Below are positions 12,419 to 25,469 of a stretch of DNA of 64,000 nt, piece by piece. The stretch spans positions 13,785,030 to 13,849,029 of the forward strand of contig BSYO01000030.1 of assembly GCA_033239525.1 (NCBI GenBank), read 5' to 3'. How positions within the stretch are numbered: the stretch's first letter is position 1; every line of letters starts with the position of its first letter. Under the pieces are notes generated by a model. That model was not told the DNA's origin, made no database searches, and worked only from the letters and a program-made list of their open reading frames with translations. The DNA comes from Nepenthes gracilis (lineage: Eukaryota > Streptophyta > Magnoliopsida > Caryophyllales > Nepenthaceae). The translations under genes were made by a program, and so were the position numbers.

Positions 12419-13999
12419 ATATGAATTGTAAGTATTTTTGTATATATTTTTTAAACTTATAATCATGCACAGCAAAAAATAGCTTTCTAAGTGAATGATA
12501 TATTTTATCAATCAGTCTTAATTTGTTCTCTAATCATACTAAACTTTTAATTATATACCAACTAAAAATATTAATTCATTTTGAATTAATAAAAATTGTT
12601 ATCTTTTTATATTTTTTTTTATGTGTTAATTTAGGTATCTAGTATATTTAAAAGTTTTTCAAGATAATTATATATATTTTATGAAATATTAATTCTTAAA
12701 TGTTAATTAATTTAATTTTAAAAATTATCATATAATATTAGAATATTTTTTAGGGAAAAATGGTGTAGTAATATTTGGGATAATTTATAATTTTGATATT
12801 TTAAAATCAGTATAATATGTGATAAAATCAATGTGGGAGTATCAAAATATATAAATATATATTAATTTTTTTATTATTAAAATTATAAAATTATGTGTTA
12901 AAAATAATAATTAAATTCTAAAATAATAATATTAATACAAAATAAAAACTAATAATAATAATAAAATATTATAAATATCACTCGTTTATAAAAGAGTGTA
13001 AGAGTAGATAATAGAGAAATTGTATATATACGAGAGGATGAGGATACATGTAGATTTTTTAAGTTATTCTCATTAAAAAAAATTACAGTAATGGTTGGCC
13101 ATTCGATGATGGGTAATGCTAGTCACGATTCAATCGTGCCGTGGCCAGGCCATTCCTTGGCTTTGTACGATCCAACACTTTTCATATCGGGCTATGCTAA
13201 GTCGAGCTACGGACAGCACAACTGTTTGCTTTATTTGAGAAGGGGATTATATAATTTATTTGATATTATTATTTTAGAATTTTAACATAATATTATGTAG
13301 ATTCGAATATATGATATACACCGATATTTTAATATATATATTTTTTTTAAGTCAGAATAAATATATTTTTAAAACATTTCTTTAAGTAATGCATATCTTA
13401 TCAAAATACTCCAAATATCACATGCTTTTGCATTCTAAATAGCACAAGCTAGCTAAGGATTTTCAAGTGGGTGTCGTTATATTGTAATGCGCTTTCACAC
13501 TTTCTAGCTAATAACAATAATTTAAAGAAACATAATAAAATAAAAATAATCATAATTATAATTATAAGCTTTCGATGAAAAATATATGGCCATAATTTAA
13601 AATATCATACCCTTTTTGTGTGCTAATAAATCAGATCCCTGGAATCTGATAGCTGTGCATGTTCTGTAATTGTAATTTATCCAGACGACGAATTTAAAAA
13701 GGGCCGAAAAAAGAACTAAAAAAAAAAAAAAGACGCCTGATCCTCTACGAAAACATATTAAGAAACCGGTGGGCCCACGCGCAATTCCCCCCTTCATCGT
13801 CGCCTTCCCTCCTCCATCAGCGCTTTTGGAAACCCACGCCCACTCCCTCTCTGACTCTTCCGACGATCATAAAGATCGTTGCCTACCCCTTTCCCGTCAA
13901 CCCAATTCCCTCCTCCCACTTTACCCTAAAAAAATTCCCTTTTCTTACTTTACTTAAACTCACTTCTCCATCTTTAATTTTCCAGTGGGGAAAGAGCCG
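12419..13999. other. intergenic DNA and promoter/5' leader of the TMK gene
   Basis: Very AT-rich to about 13450. From about 13770 the sequence becomes pyrimidine-rich (repeated CCCTCC, CTCTCT and TTCCC), as in plant 5' leaders, and this probably is the 5' UTR of the gene starting at 14000. I do not see a clear TATA box that I would defend. Confidence 0.45.
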
Positions 14000-16900
14000 A
14001 TGAGAAGATCAAAGCCCTCCTCCGTCCTTGCCCTCCTCTCTCTTGCCTCCGCCCTCTCTCTCCTTCCTGTATCCTTCTGTCAGTCTAGTTCGCCGGATGC
14101 TCCGGCAATGCTGGAACTCAGGCGGGGGTTAACCCTGCCGTCTTCTATCGAGTGGTCCAACCCGAACCCGTGTGAATGGCAACACGTAGACTGTGACTCA
14201 AACAAACGGGTCACCCGCATCCAATTGGGCAATTCGGGTGTCTCCGGCAATATCTCTTCCGCCATAGACAACCTCACCAGCCTCCAAGTACTTGAGCTCT
14301 ACAACACAAAAATCTCCGGCCATTTACCGAGCTTACCTTCTCTCTCCTCTCTCCAGACTCTAAATATCCTCAACTGTCAGTTCAATTTCATCCCTACCGA
14401 TTTCTTTGATGGGTTATCGTCTCTTCAGGAAGTTTATCTCGATAACAATCCCTTCCAGAGCTGGTGGATTCCTGAAGGGCTCAGTACGGCGGCGTCTCTG
14501 AAGAATTTCTCCGCCAATTCCGCAAACATCGTCGGGCAAATTCCCGGTTTTCTCAATTCCAGCACGTTTCCGGGAATGATCCAATTGCACTTGTCGGGTA
14601 ATAGTCTCGAAGGTGGGTTGCCAATGGGATTTTCTGGGTTTTCGATTCAGTCTTTGTGGCTTAATGGGCAGAAGAGTGCGAGTGGGACTCGGAGTCTAAA
14701 TGGGTCGATCGATGTGCTAACGAATATGACTAATTTGGTTGAGATATGGTTGAATTTGAATGGGTTAACGGGTCCAATTCCCGATTTATCGGGGTTGACA
14801 AGCTTGTCCTATTTGGATTTGAGGGATAATAGCCTCACAGGTGTAGTTCCAACATCTTTGACTAATTTAGCACTGCTTCGTGTTGTTAATTTGACTAATA
14901 ATGACCTCCAAGGGTCGACGCCGAAGTTTCCTACTTCGGTGTCGGTAGACATGATCAATGGGACTAATAGCTTTTGTTTGCCGGATCCTGGCGTGGCCTG
15001 TAATGGGCTTGTGAATGCTTTGATAAAGTTTTTGGAGCCCTTTGGTTACCCTTTATTGTTTGCTCAGAACTGGCCAGGGAATGATCCTTGTAGCAATTGG
15101 ATGGGTATAACTTGTTCTAACGGGAATATTACTACGATCAATTTACAGGGTAAGGGTCTCGCGGGTACGATTTCTCCTGTTATTGCAACCATTACTTCAG
15201 TTGAGGTATTGGTTCTTTCGCATAATAATATCACGGGCACTATACCTACAGAACTTGCAAGCATGCCTAACTTGAAGAGGTTGGATGTTTCGTTTAATCA
15301 GTTGTATGGTAAGGTCCCATCTTTTGCTCATACTGTTGTTAATACGGATGGCAATGCTGACATTGGGCAGGATCATACTAGTATTGGTGGATCTTCTCCA
15401 CCTGAAAGTTCCTCGGGGACTTCTTCGGGTGGTGGTGGATCAGGGAACGCCAGCAGTTCCAATACTGGAAAAGTTGTGGGATTTGTTATTGGTGGTGTTT
15501 GTGTGGCTGCCATTGCTGGTATATGTGCGTTTTGCCTTTTTCGGAGAAATCAAAAGAAGCTTTATGGCAGGCGGCAGAGCCCAAATGCAGTGGTGGTCCA
15601 TCCGAATCCTTCAATGTCTGATGATGCAATTAAGATAACAATTCTTGGCTCCGACGTGAATGGAGGGATGATGAACGAGCTCTACACTCAGGGGAGTAGT
15701 GGGCCTAGTGATGTTCATGTGATTGAGGCAAATAATATGGTCATTTCTATTCAAGTGCTGAGGAGTGTGACTAATAACTTTAGCGAAGAGAACATACTAG
15801 GAAGAGGTGGTTTTGGAACCGTCTATAAAGGGGAATTGCATGATGGAACTAAGATAGCAGTCAAAAGGATGGATTCCGGAGTCTTAGGGGACAAGGGTTT
15901 GGCAGAATTTAAATCCGAGATAGCAGTTCTGACTAAGGTTCGGCATAGGCATTTAGTCTCACTTTTGGGATATTGTTTGGATGGGAATGAGAAGCTTCTT
16001 GTTTACGAATACATGCCTCAAGGTACTCTAAGCAGGCATCTCTTTAATTGGAAGGAGGAGGGATTGAAGCCCCTAGAGTGGAAGCAAAGGTTGATTATTG
16101 CATTAGATGTGGCCAGAGGAGTGGAATATCTGCATAATTTGGCCCAGCAGAGTTTCATTCATAGGGATCTCAAACCATCAAACATTCTTCTGGGATATGA
16201 CATGCGCGCCAAAGTTTCAGATTTTGGTCTAGTGCGCCCTGCTCCAGATGGAAAAGCCTCGATACAGACAAAGCTTGCGGGAACTTTTGGCTATCTTTCA
16301 CCTGAGTATGCAGGTAAAGGTTTTCAGTTGTTGGACTCTTGTACTTTATGTGCTGCTTTTACCTAGTAAATAATTTAACTTCATATCATCACTGCTAACC
16401 GTTTGATAATCTTTGAGTAGAAATAACGCAAAGAACCAGATTATATTTCTGGTATAGTTGCTTGGTCTCATGTGTTTAGCAGAGTTTTAAGGTGAAGTAC
16501 TAGATACTATTTATGCTATATACAGTTATATTCCAAACTGACATAGCATTTACAACAGTTCTACTTTTAACTGCTTGGAAGAGTTTTAAGGTAAAGAACT
16601 AGGTAATATTTATTCTATATAGAGTCATATTTCAAATTTTCATAACATTTACAATAGTTCTACTTTTAACTGGACTAGGTATTCGATTTTGTGAACATAG
16701 TTGTTCCACTTTGATATTAGGTAACCTCCAATTTTAAATGGACTTGCACGTTTAAAGTGCTGCTTATTCTGAAATCACCCGCTGACTGTGTATCTATTTC
16801 AGTGTGCTTGAATGAGTGTCTATATATAATTTCATGATACCTAAGATATAAATTTGGCAGTGAAGACCTTATGGTGATTTCATTATGGCACTGATTACCC

Positions 16901-17854
16901 ATTTGTCTCATTAAATTGGTACCTAAAGCACATGCTTTACCTGATTGTATGGCGTACAATTGTCTTAATGGATGGATTTGATCATGAATTTTCAATCTGC
17001 CATCCTGAATTGTTGAGTTCCTCTTTAACCTGATAGATCAATGCATTTTGGCCTGGCATTAACTTGGATTCAGCGGCTCATCTGCTGCTAGAAATCTGAT
17101 ACGACTGAAGACATTGCAATTTAATTTATTTTCCTGAGAATTGTTTGGCTGCTGCTACTTGTCTCCATGGCTGTGTTTTGTTCAAAATAAATTATCACTC
17201 TTTACCTGCCAAAAGATGTAAACTATGCAAGATTGCACACGGAATGGTTCTTATATTTCTTCTGTAATATTTCATCTAATCACATACAGAATTTTCCACT
17301 AATTTTTCTTCAAATTAACAGTGACGGGACGGGTAACCACAAAGCTCGATGTATACAGTTTTGGAGCTATATTAATGGAGATGATCACAGGGCGCAAAGC
17401 CCTTGATGAAACCCTACCTGAGGACAGCATGTACCTGGTAACATGGTTCAGGAGAGCCTGCATCAACAAGGACACATTCCAAAAGGCCATCGACCCCACA
17501 ATCATCCTTGATGAGGAGATCCTTGCCAGCATCAACACCGTCTCCGAGCTCGCCGGACACTGCACTGCAAGGGAGCCCTACCAGCGGCCCGACATGGGTC
17601 ATGTGGTCAACGTGCTGTCTTCTCTGGTGGAGATGTGGAAGCCTGCTTCTGGCGACGATTCTGGTGATTTATATGGGATAGACTTTGATATGAGCTTACC
17701 ACAAGCCCTGAAGAAGTGGCAGGCTCTTGAGTCAAGTGCCAGCGAAGGTTCTTCGACGTCATCATTTTTTGCTAGTAGGGATAGTACGCAGACCAGCATA
17801 CCTACTAGGCCAACTGGGTTTGCTTCCTCTTTTGCCTCTGCAGATGGGAGGTGA
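14000..17854 (+). CDS. TMK: TMK-type leucine-rich-repeat receptor-like kinase
   Basis: Plasma-membrane receptor kinase of the TRANSMEMBRANE KINASE family, known in auxin signalling and growth control. Two exons, 14000-16313 and 17322-17854, encode 948 residues, matching the family (about 930-950). Start: ATG at 14000 followed by a signal peptide (residues 1 to about 32). Then come an LRR N-cap (CEWQHVDCD), a first LRR block, the non-LRR island with paired cysteines ([10 protein letters not shown] to [11 protein letters not shown]) typical of TMKs, a few more LRRs, a Ser/Gly-rich juxtamembrane stretch and one transmembrane helix (about 490-515). The kinase has [11 protein letters not shown] (about 600), the ATP lysine in [14 protein letters not shown] (about 720), and DFG (about 740). 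The single intron splits the APE-side loop (SPEYAG/VTGRVTT) in phase 1, the usual TMK position. All catalytic residues are present; the gene appears intact. Which TMK paralogue it is cannot be settled by eye. Confidence 0.95.
16481..16672. repeat. 99-bp tandem duplication in the TMK intron
   Basis: Two copies, starting at 16481 and 16580 with AGAGTTTTAAGGT, both end at TCTACTTTTAACTG. Scattered mismatches show that it is not recent. Confidence 0.8.
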
Positions 17855-18950
17855 TCTTCTCAGCTGAAGTTCTTTTCTGAAGATTTCTGGTTGGTGGGGG
17901 TGAATGTTTTGGTAGCGGCTCTAAGTCCACTGTTTATTCCAACTGATGCTCAAGTTTGATGATCCTTTCTTCCGGCAGTAGTTTTTCTTTTTCTTCCTTT
18001 CTTTTTCCAATTGAATGTTTAGTTTGGATGATTCTTTCGTTTCTATTTTACCGAATTGCTTAGTTCTGTGAATCGAAGTGGCACATCTCTGTGGATGTTT
18101 TGTTGTTTCCAATCCCCACTCCCTTGACAGATTAGCTTTTTCAATGGACTTCCGCTGAACGGGTTACCCTAAACAACACGAAAGGCTCTAAGTCCTGCTA
18201 AATTAGTCAGCTATGTGAATTTATTTTCATCGTTTTACTTGACTTAGTACAAGTAGAAGGGTCGCAGCTCATACTGCAACATTACTGCCATGCCATATAT
18301 AAACACAATATAGTCTATAGTCCTGAAAAATAAATAAGGGACGAATGAGATTCTTTAATAGTAAGCTTTTTGGTTCAGCCGGTCTTTGCACGGTTCATAC
18401 TGCTCTTACTAGAGACTGTTAGGTGTTCATTCTGTAAGGAATTGAACATTTCTGCCTTTGATCATTGCCTCAAAGGCTCCATACAAAAGGTAGAACTGTT
18501 TTAAAACTATTTTTAATCATTCACTCCAAGTTTCCATTGTCTGTATCTGTTTTTTTTTTTTTTTCCTTCGACTATTATTAATTCATATTTTCTCATGTGT
18601 GATTCATTTGAAGTATATTTAACCTATTTGAATTCTGTGAAATATTATTTTTTGTATAATTTTTTATATGTATGACTTATAAATTTTTTGAATATAATTA
18701 ATTTTTTAGTGTTATTTTGCTCTTTTATGTTTGATGGCTGATGACCAGAAACGAGGAAAACGACTAATGACTGGTGTCAAACCTTAATGTTTGGTGGGTG
18801 GGTGGGTGGATTGGTGTCTAGTGAAAAATGGTAGGAGCAATGACTAAGAACTTCAACTTTTGTAGCACTTGGTTTGGTCAATCCTTCCATAGTAATGTAA
18901 GCCTTGAGTGTTATCAACTATCGGTTTTAGGGCTAATGTGATATTTCATC
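17855..18950. other. 3' UTR and flank of the TMK gene
   Basis: The first 300-500 bases after the stop are probably 3' UTR (AATAAATAAGG near 18330 could serve as a polyadenylation signal). A (GGTG)n-like run lies at 18794-18809. No further gene was seen. Confidence 0.45.
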
Positions 18951-18968
18951 ATATATATATATATATAT
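18951..18968. repeat. (AT)n microsatellite
   Basis: Nine AT units directly left of the LTR-like block starting at 18968. Confidence 0.9.
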
Positions 18969-19929
18969 GATAATTTTGGTAGTTTGTTGGGTCAGTTTAG
19001 AATTCAACTTGCAGAAGAAGCGGTGGCCCAATAGATATATCTCCAAGTCCAAGGTCTTGAAAATACCGTGGAAGGCCTATATAGTGCTGTCCAGATCTAC
19101 CCAGCGTCATATGCACAATTGGAGTTGCCTGCTGGGCATGCTTGGGAACGTAGCTTAAAAGTTTCAGCTCAGCAAACAAGTCTTGCAATTTAAAGTATCA
19201 GTATGAGGTGCACGCTGTCGACCACTCACTACAACCCTAGCAAAGCCCTAGCAACAGTTAGCGAGCACGCTCTCTCTCTACAAATACCTTACTTCCTCCC
19301 ATTGAAAAAAGGGCTGAACTTTCCAGAACTAGGGCCCTCTTAGTCCCAAAGCTCGGACTTTTAGTCCCAAAGGAAGATGGAAAAATTTCAAAATGGAAAA
19401 GCTCAAACAGCCTCTCTCTCTCTCTCTCTCATCAGCACCTCTATGGTCAAAAAGGGATTCTAGAAGGGAGGAGAGGGCAACCAATCCTTGCATGTGAAAT
19501 ACGTTTAGAACTTTAGGTGTTTGAACATACGGAGAGCTATCAAAGTTGCTCCCCAACCGAACGCACCATCGGAACTCAATCCTCCATATCTAAACTACTA
19601 TCTAATCGAAATTACTTGTCAGAACTCAATCATTAATTTTTAAGCTGCTCCTCAGTTGAGCAAATTTGCAAAACCTAATCCTCCATTAACATTCAAATTT
19701 TTAAAATATATATTTACGTATTATTCATTCATCATTCTATATTTTTATCTGGCTGAAAAAGATTTTTGATTTAAACGTCAGAAGATATATCAAGGAATGA
19801 GTCTTGTCGTCATCTAATTTTTTCTTTGTTGTGATGTAGTGTATAGTATTCAATACTTACCAAAAAAAAGGTGTATAGTATTTAGGTTTAAAATAACAAA
19901 GATCGGATTAATTTTAAATCAATCTATCA
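18968..19929 (+). mobile_element. possible degenerate LTR, related to the block at 11517
   Basis: Begins TGATA and ends TATCA (inverted termini). At 19768-19835 it carries GATTTAAACGTCAGAAG, then GAGTCTTGTCG, then TTTGTTGTGATG. These are the same words in the same order as in the LTR-like block ending at 12418 (GATTTGAGCGTCAAAG, GAGTCTTGCCG, TTATTGTGGTG). No matching target-site duplication is seen, so the ends are uncertain. It contains a (CT)n tract and no supported ORF. Confidence 0.45.
19411..19430. repeat. (CT)n microsatellite
   Basis: About ten CT units inside the LTR-like block. Confidence 0.85.
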
Positions 19930-22198
19930 AAAAAATTAAATAATTTTTTAATTTATTCAATAATTTAAATTTAAAAATGTAACAATATACATACATAGGC
20001 AGCTTGAGAATTTACTTGGCAAGTTCGTCTTTCTCTAATAAGGATTTAAATCTGGCTGTCTTTCCCATCATCTATGCCTTAGTATGGAGTTTGCATGTGA
20101 TTGGCTGGAGTTTATTTGTCTTAGTTTTTAATTATTTATTTTTGGTGAAATGCCGTTGTGAGGCGTGGGTGACAAACAGCTAATGAAAGGTGCTTTCCTC
20201 TATTTGTTGCGAAGGCTGCTGCTGATGTGACTAAATTTCATTCTATTTGAATAGCTCATGGTAATTTTTAGATTATATTATTATTTTATTTGTTTATTAA
20301 ACTTGTGATTTTATTGATACTTGTAGACGGATTAGATATTTGGTCATCTTGTTATAATTTATGCTAGGGAATTCGAATGATTTTTTTTTAACGTCACTCA
20401 ACTTATCAATTTCCAGTTTTATTATATTTTAAAATGAAATATCAAAATATAAAAAATTAATATTTTTTTGTTATTATATAATTTTAAATAAAAATACTAT
20501 TTATACGTTTAATTATATAATTAATTATATTAAAATTATTATTTTAAATAATAAAAAAGTTTAATACTCCATTATTTTTTGGTGTAGTTAGCTACGGATG
20601 AGGTCTAAACCCGGAGCAATTTTACAAATTATATTCTCTTGGGTGATGACATTATTATCATTGACAAGAAGATAACAAAATACTATTTTGATATACTATT
20701 GGGCTAATTAGGGGTCAATATTTCGAGAAGCTTATATATATATATAAGTTATTCAAGGAATAAAGTAGTTGTTATCGATATGAATAATTATTTAAAAGTG
20801 AGATACTTATAAATGGTGATGAAGAAGCCTTCAATCACTAGGAGAAATGAAGAAATGTGGGGGAAGAGGGGATATGTGAAGGCAAAGAGTGAAGAATGAG
20901 GTTAGACTAAGAGAAAGTGATGTGCAAGCATTGCTTGATGTTGATTAAAGGGATGTGCACTTTGACAAAATAATTAACCAAGATCTTTAATATGGTATTT
21001 GAATGCAATTTGAGTGCATAAATTGATACTCTATATTAGTGCCGAAGGGACAAGGAAAAATTTTTAGAAAATGCCTTTAACAATAATAATATATATATTA
21101 GTTAATGTAGAAATTAAAATAATATTTAAAATAATAATGTTAATAAAACGAGATAAGATATTATATGTATATAAATTTGGTGGATAGAGGGTAAAATTTA
21201 TATAGGCTTTACAGTTCCTCTTGAAGGAAAATTTAAAGGGTCTGATATGAGAATTAGTTTCATTCTGATGAGTTTTATATAATATTTGTATAACATTTTG
21301 CATAGTTAAGTGAATTTTAGGTTTAGTTATTATAAAAGTAGTTAGATGAATATCGAAAAGAAATATATATTTTTTAATAGGAACTCTTTAGTTAGTTAGT
21401 ATTTAGCATTTTTAGTGGGATACCTTAGGCTCGTGGCCTTGAGTTGATTTTTCTCTTACACGTACTCCATTGGAATTCCTTCCTCAATGATCAATCAATG
21501 AGATTTCTCCACCCATCTTCCCCATTTTGTCTTTCAAAGTTCCTCTTTTATAGAAGAAATACTCAATCTCAATGGATTTTTTTAAAAGCAGTGAGAGTGG
21601 TAGGTGGCATGGCTCTCTTTTTTCTAAACACTTACTTTTACAACGAAAGTAAAATAGACAAGGTTTGGGACATGGGCCTCGATCCTTCGAGTTTCTCAAC
21701 CTTTAATCGCCTAGTCCTGCCCCGTCCGGGTCTTCGAACTTGCTTATTTGAACCCTACACCTTTGAAGTTTGGACGAGATTCCATTTTTAATGGGCCACA
21801 TCAGATTGTTGGGGGCCTTGCTTGCTTTGCTATCTCCTTCATGGCATAAACGTAAAAGATATAAATGGGATGTAGTATGTCTTGTGCCTCATAGCAGGTG
21901 ACAAAGACAGCGCTGTTTGTCCTCTTTGGACCGATGAGCTTTTTGCTTTTTGGCTTGACGGTGTGAGGGGCTACTAAAGTAGTGCCATGTGGCTTATACA
22001 CTCCTAGACTTGCCCCTTAATATGTTAAGTTTGAGGAGACTTTTTAGAGCACTTCTACTAAGTTGTTTGTCTAAAATATTTAAACTAAATTATCTGTAAA
22101 ATTATTAAATTTATATATTTATTACAATAATATATGTATATATCAGACTATTTATATTGACTTTTTATACTAATTAAATAATATAATTTTTTTTTTAT
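19930..22198. other. AT-rich intergenic DNA
   Basis: Mostly AT-rich. A more balanced stretch at 21430-22030 may be an old repeat, but it has no ends I can pair. No gene recognised. Confidence 0.45.
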
Positions 22199-22203
22199 AA
22201 TAT

Positions 22204-23008
22204 TGTTGCGTCCTCGGATCCTTACTCATTGAGGATGAGGATCCGACAGCAATATCAAATAGTACTTATACGAAAAGGAATGAAAGAGAGTACGAGGGCT
22301 GATACATAGAGAGTTTTTATGTGAAAAACCTTCTTTTAAATGAGAAAAAAAAATTACGTGACTTTTGTCCAAGAACTACTTTTACTATCTTGTGATTGGT
22401 TACAAGAAAGTTACAGAATGCACTCAAATACAAGAGGTTGAGGATAAAGTGTATGGAAACTCTCAGGAGTTACTCTTATAATACGAGCCATCTCTTTTTC
22501 TCTCTTCTCTTTCTCTATTACTGCTAGCAAGAATAAATATTGGGATCATTTATTTGGTAAATAATTAATATATTTATAATGGTTGAGCTTTCCATGAGAG
22601 GAGTCCACGTGTTGCTGTCATGTGTAGGGAATTCTGCCACCAACTTTGCAAGTCCCTTTTGCCGTGTCAAGAAGGTTGCGTGTACGCCCACCTGGTGTGA
22701 CATTTCTTCGATAGGGTCGCGTGCTCTGCTGGCCATCATTCATTTTGCAGTCTGACAGGATCAGCCACCAAATCCCTGGCGCGCCGATTTTGTATGCCGG
22801 GCAACGTCCGAGACCCATCTTAAGTCCATAGGCCTAAGTGAACTTTAAGTCCATAGGCCTAAGTGAACTTTAAGTCCATTGTGAAACGTGGGTCTACTCT
22901 GGTGCCTAGACCTCTTCGGTCTCTTGGGTCTGCTGAGTCTCTCTGATATCAGGGCTCAACTCTAGGAAAATGGATCTTGAAGTGGGTCTTAGATATCAGT
23001 ACCCATCA
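22204..23008 (-). repeat. LTR of the Tat element (left; 3' LTR in element orientation)
   Basis: 805 bp, TGTTGCG...CCCATCA on the plus strand, matching 31863-32641 along its length. It is 26 bp longer than its partner because of a local tandem duplication at 22819-22870. Confidence 0.93.
22819..22870. repeat. 26-bp tandem duplication inside one LTR
   Basis: The unit CTTAAGTCCATAGGCCTAAG plus six bases is present twice in the left LTR and once in the right LTR (CTTGAGTCCACGGGCCTAAA near 32479). It accounts for the LTR length difference. Confidence 0.85.
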
Positions 23009-23709
23009 CTAGCCTTAAATGCCAAAGGGTCTAAGTACCTTGGCCCTTTGGTATGTCTGGTGGTCATAAATGAGCCTCATGCGAAGGTTCTTTCCATAGA
23101 AAATCTGCTCGTGCCCTTGCCTATTGTAAATGTCCGCAAATATGATTGGAACTAAAAGCCCGGGGACACATGACTGAAATGCCCAAGAGGTTGCTGAAGC
23201 TTACACTTTGCAAAGAATGTTTAAGGAATTTTTGGGTCTACAGCCTAGCCAGAACGTTCAAGGACTTTTTGGTTTTAGGCATTGCTAGGCTTTCATAAAT
23301 GATCGCCGTCTTTGTGCATTTGCCCGAGATCCAAAGATGTCCTCAGATAATATAGGCTTTTACAAGGGCACGTTCGAGTACCTTAAAGTGCGTTTGAGTC
23401 TGAGAATTCTCTCATAACCTGAGAGCTTGGCCTGCACTGCCATTTATGTCATTGAAACGCAATAAATGTGCAATTAGATTGACGTCGCCTTAGAAATGCA
23501 AAATCCACTACCTCTGGTAGCGTACGGGTGATTGACGCCTGGCAAGGGTAATGATGGGCACACCTTTTAGCCTTTTCAACTGTTTTCAAATACGATTTCA
23601 GACTTCATTTTTTTTTGTGTAACCCTAAAAATTTCTCTCTTGAATCTTTGGTTGCTGTTTTCTCCAGCATTTTTCTTCTTGTTTCTTTTGCGCTTCTTCT
23701 CCAACCTCC

Positions 23710-25469
23710 ATGGCTCCTAGAGTTAAGAAAATTGCATCTTCCTTGTCATTGGTTGGTCTTGATGCCATCCGCACGAAATATAACATTCATGGTTTGATGG
23801 CGATGATGGTCCCTGAGCCCAATGATAGGGTGCGTAGCCCACCTGATGGGTTCATCACCGTATACGAAGTCCACCTCAAGGGTGGGCTTCGCTTCCCTGT
23901 TTCTATGGAGCTATATGTCATTATGAGGGTGCTTGGGGTACTATTTGCGAGGTTGCAGCCCAACGCCATTAGGTATCTTATTTTTCTCTGTGTTTTTGCA
24001 CGCTACCACCATAAAGTGCTTGAACTTGCCATGGTAAAAGTAATATTTCGTTTTACTCATAACTTGGATTGGGTCATCATGACTCAACGTCTTGAGTTCG
24101 CTGTTATGAGTGGTGAAAATTTTGATTCCACCAAGAGGTGAAAAGATAAATTTTTCTTGTTGGCCTGAGAGAATTGGGCCGTTGGCAACACTTGGGAGAA
24201 CGTGGTTGAGTAGCACCACCCGGACGCCTCCAAAGAGGAGAGGGAGGCTGCCAATGAGGTTATAGACTTGGTGATTGCCAACCTTGGCACCTTCAATGAG
24301 AATAAGAAGAACATTTGACTGAGACCTGAGAATTTGGTGAAAGCCAAGTGGGGGTCTCAGGTCGAGGACTTTGGCATCGCTACTGCTGCTTAGAAGAAGA
24401 AGGGAGGCGGAGAGACCTCTGAGGATCGAGGAGCCAACAAAGCAACCAAGGAAGAGTCGCCGGACTAAGACTTCAAAAAGTCCGATGGCCATCGTTGAGT
24501 ACTCATTGTCTAATGATGATAACGCTGTGATAGCGCCTCTCTTCAAGCGGTCAAGACCTTCGCAGGCGGCCTCCGTCTAAGACGCTACTGGTGTTGGACC
24601 TTCAGCCTCTGCTGAGTTATCCAGGCCTTCTAAGCCTGTGTGCTGACTCGCGGACTCGCCTGTCCTCGACGAGCCAATTCCTAACATACCTTCTGGTTTC
24701 TCTAATGATATCTCGGACTGGATAGATAATTCATCCGAGGACACCATCCTGGAGAAGGCTGCGAGGGAGGTTGAGGTGACGTGGACTGATAAAGCAGCAA
24801 TGATGACGACGATAACTGCTGACGCTGTTGAGGTCGAGGAGAGTCAAGCTGTTGAGCTGCTTGCTGCAGAGCCTACTGAACTCCCTTGCCTAATGATCCA
24901 AATCTATAGTCCAGTGATGATGCCGATTGTGGCCTTTGAGGATCCTCAGTCGAGGACGGCGTAGGGATATCACTCGTTGCTGAAGACACTGCCGTTGCCA
25001 AGGACCGTTACAAAGCAGCTGAGCCCCCAACATAGGATGACGCCACCTCTGCACTCAAGGCCAGAGCTGAGATTTCTGTGGTGCAGGAGGCCGCGACCAC
25101 AGAACCTGGGGAGCTAGGAGCTCCTAGAGGGGAGAGCATTTTCAGGAGTTCCTTTGTGACCAAGGTATTCCTCCATCCCCTTTCTGGCTTTGTCCCATTT
25201 TTTTGATGTTCCACTGACGTGTCCTGCCTTTACAACTTTAGGATATGGCTCACGGCCTTGGCATGATCATCAATGAGGCTACCCAAGTTTACGCAGAGCT
25301 CGAAGCTTCCAGGTCATTGGGGGAACGCGTCCAGAGTTTAGAGCTCAAGCTTGATAAAGTTAAGAGCTACATTTCTTCCCTGGGGGGCCAACTGAAGGAG
25401 CAAGAGAGGCTGTACATCGTCATTCGAGGGAGGAATCTCTTATTGGAACAGGAGCTCAATCTTTGTTGA
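23710..25469 (+). pseudogene. antisense extra ORF of the Tat element ('putative gypsy type transposon' domain)
   Basis: Runs opposite to gag-pol, between integrase and the 3' LTR. From ATG 23710 the first 90 or so codons contain VPEPNDRV, SPPDGFITVYE and GGLRFPV. This pattern (EP.DR..SPP.G..TVYE..L..GLRFP) is that of the plant 'putative gypsy type transposon' domain often found in extra ORFs of Tat elements. The frame breaks around 24130. A later piece at 25245-25469 predicts a charged, leucine-rich coiled coil (LGERVQSLELKLDKV), as in the C-terminal part of such proteins. The function of these proteins is not established. Stops and frame changes show that this copy is dead. Confidence 0.7.

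Noticed and set aside
15285..15638. 117-codon plus-strand ORF
   Set aside because: Overlaps the TMK coding exon in another frame; a shadow.
21430..22030. More GC-balanced stretch that could be an LTR
   Set aside because: No TG...CA ends with a matching duplication could be found.
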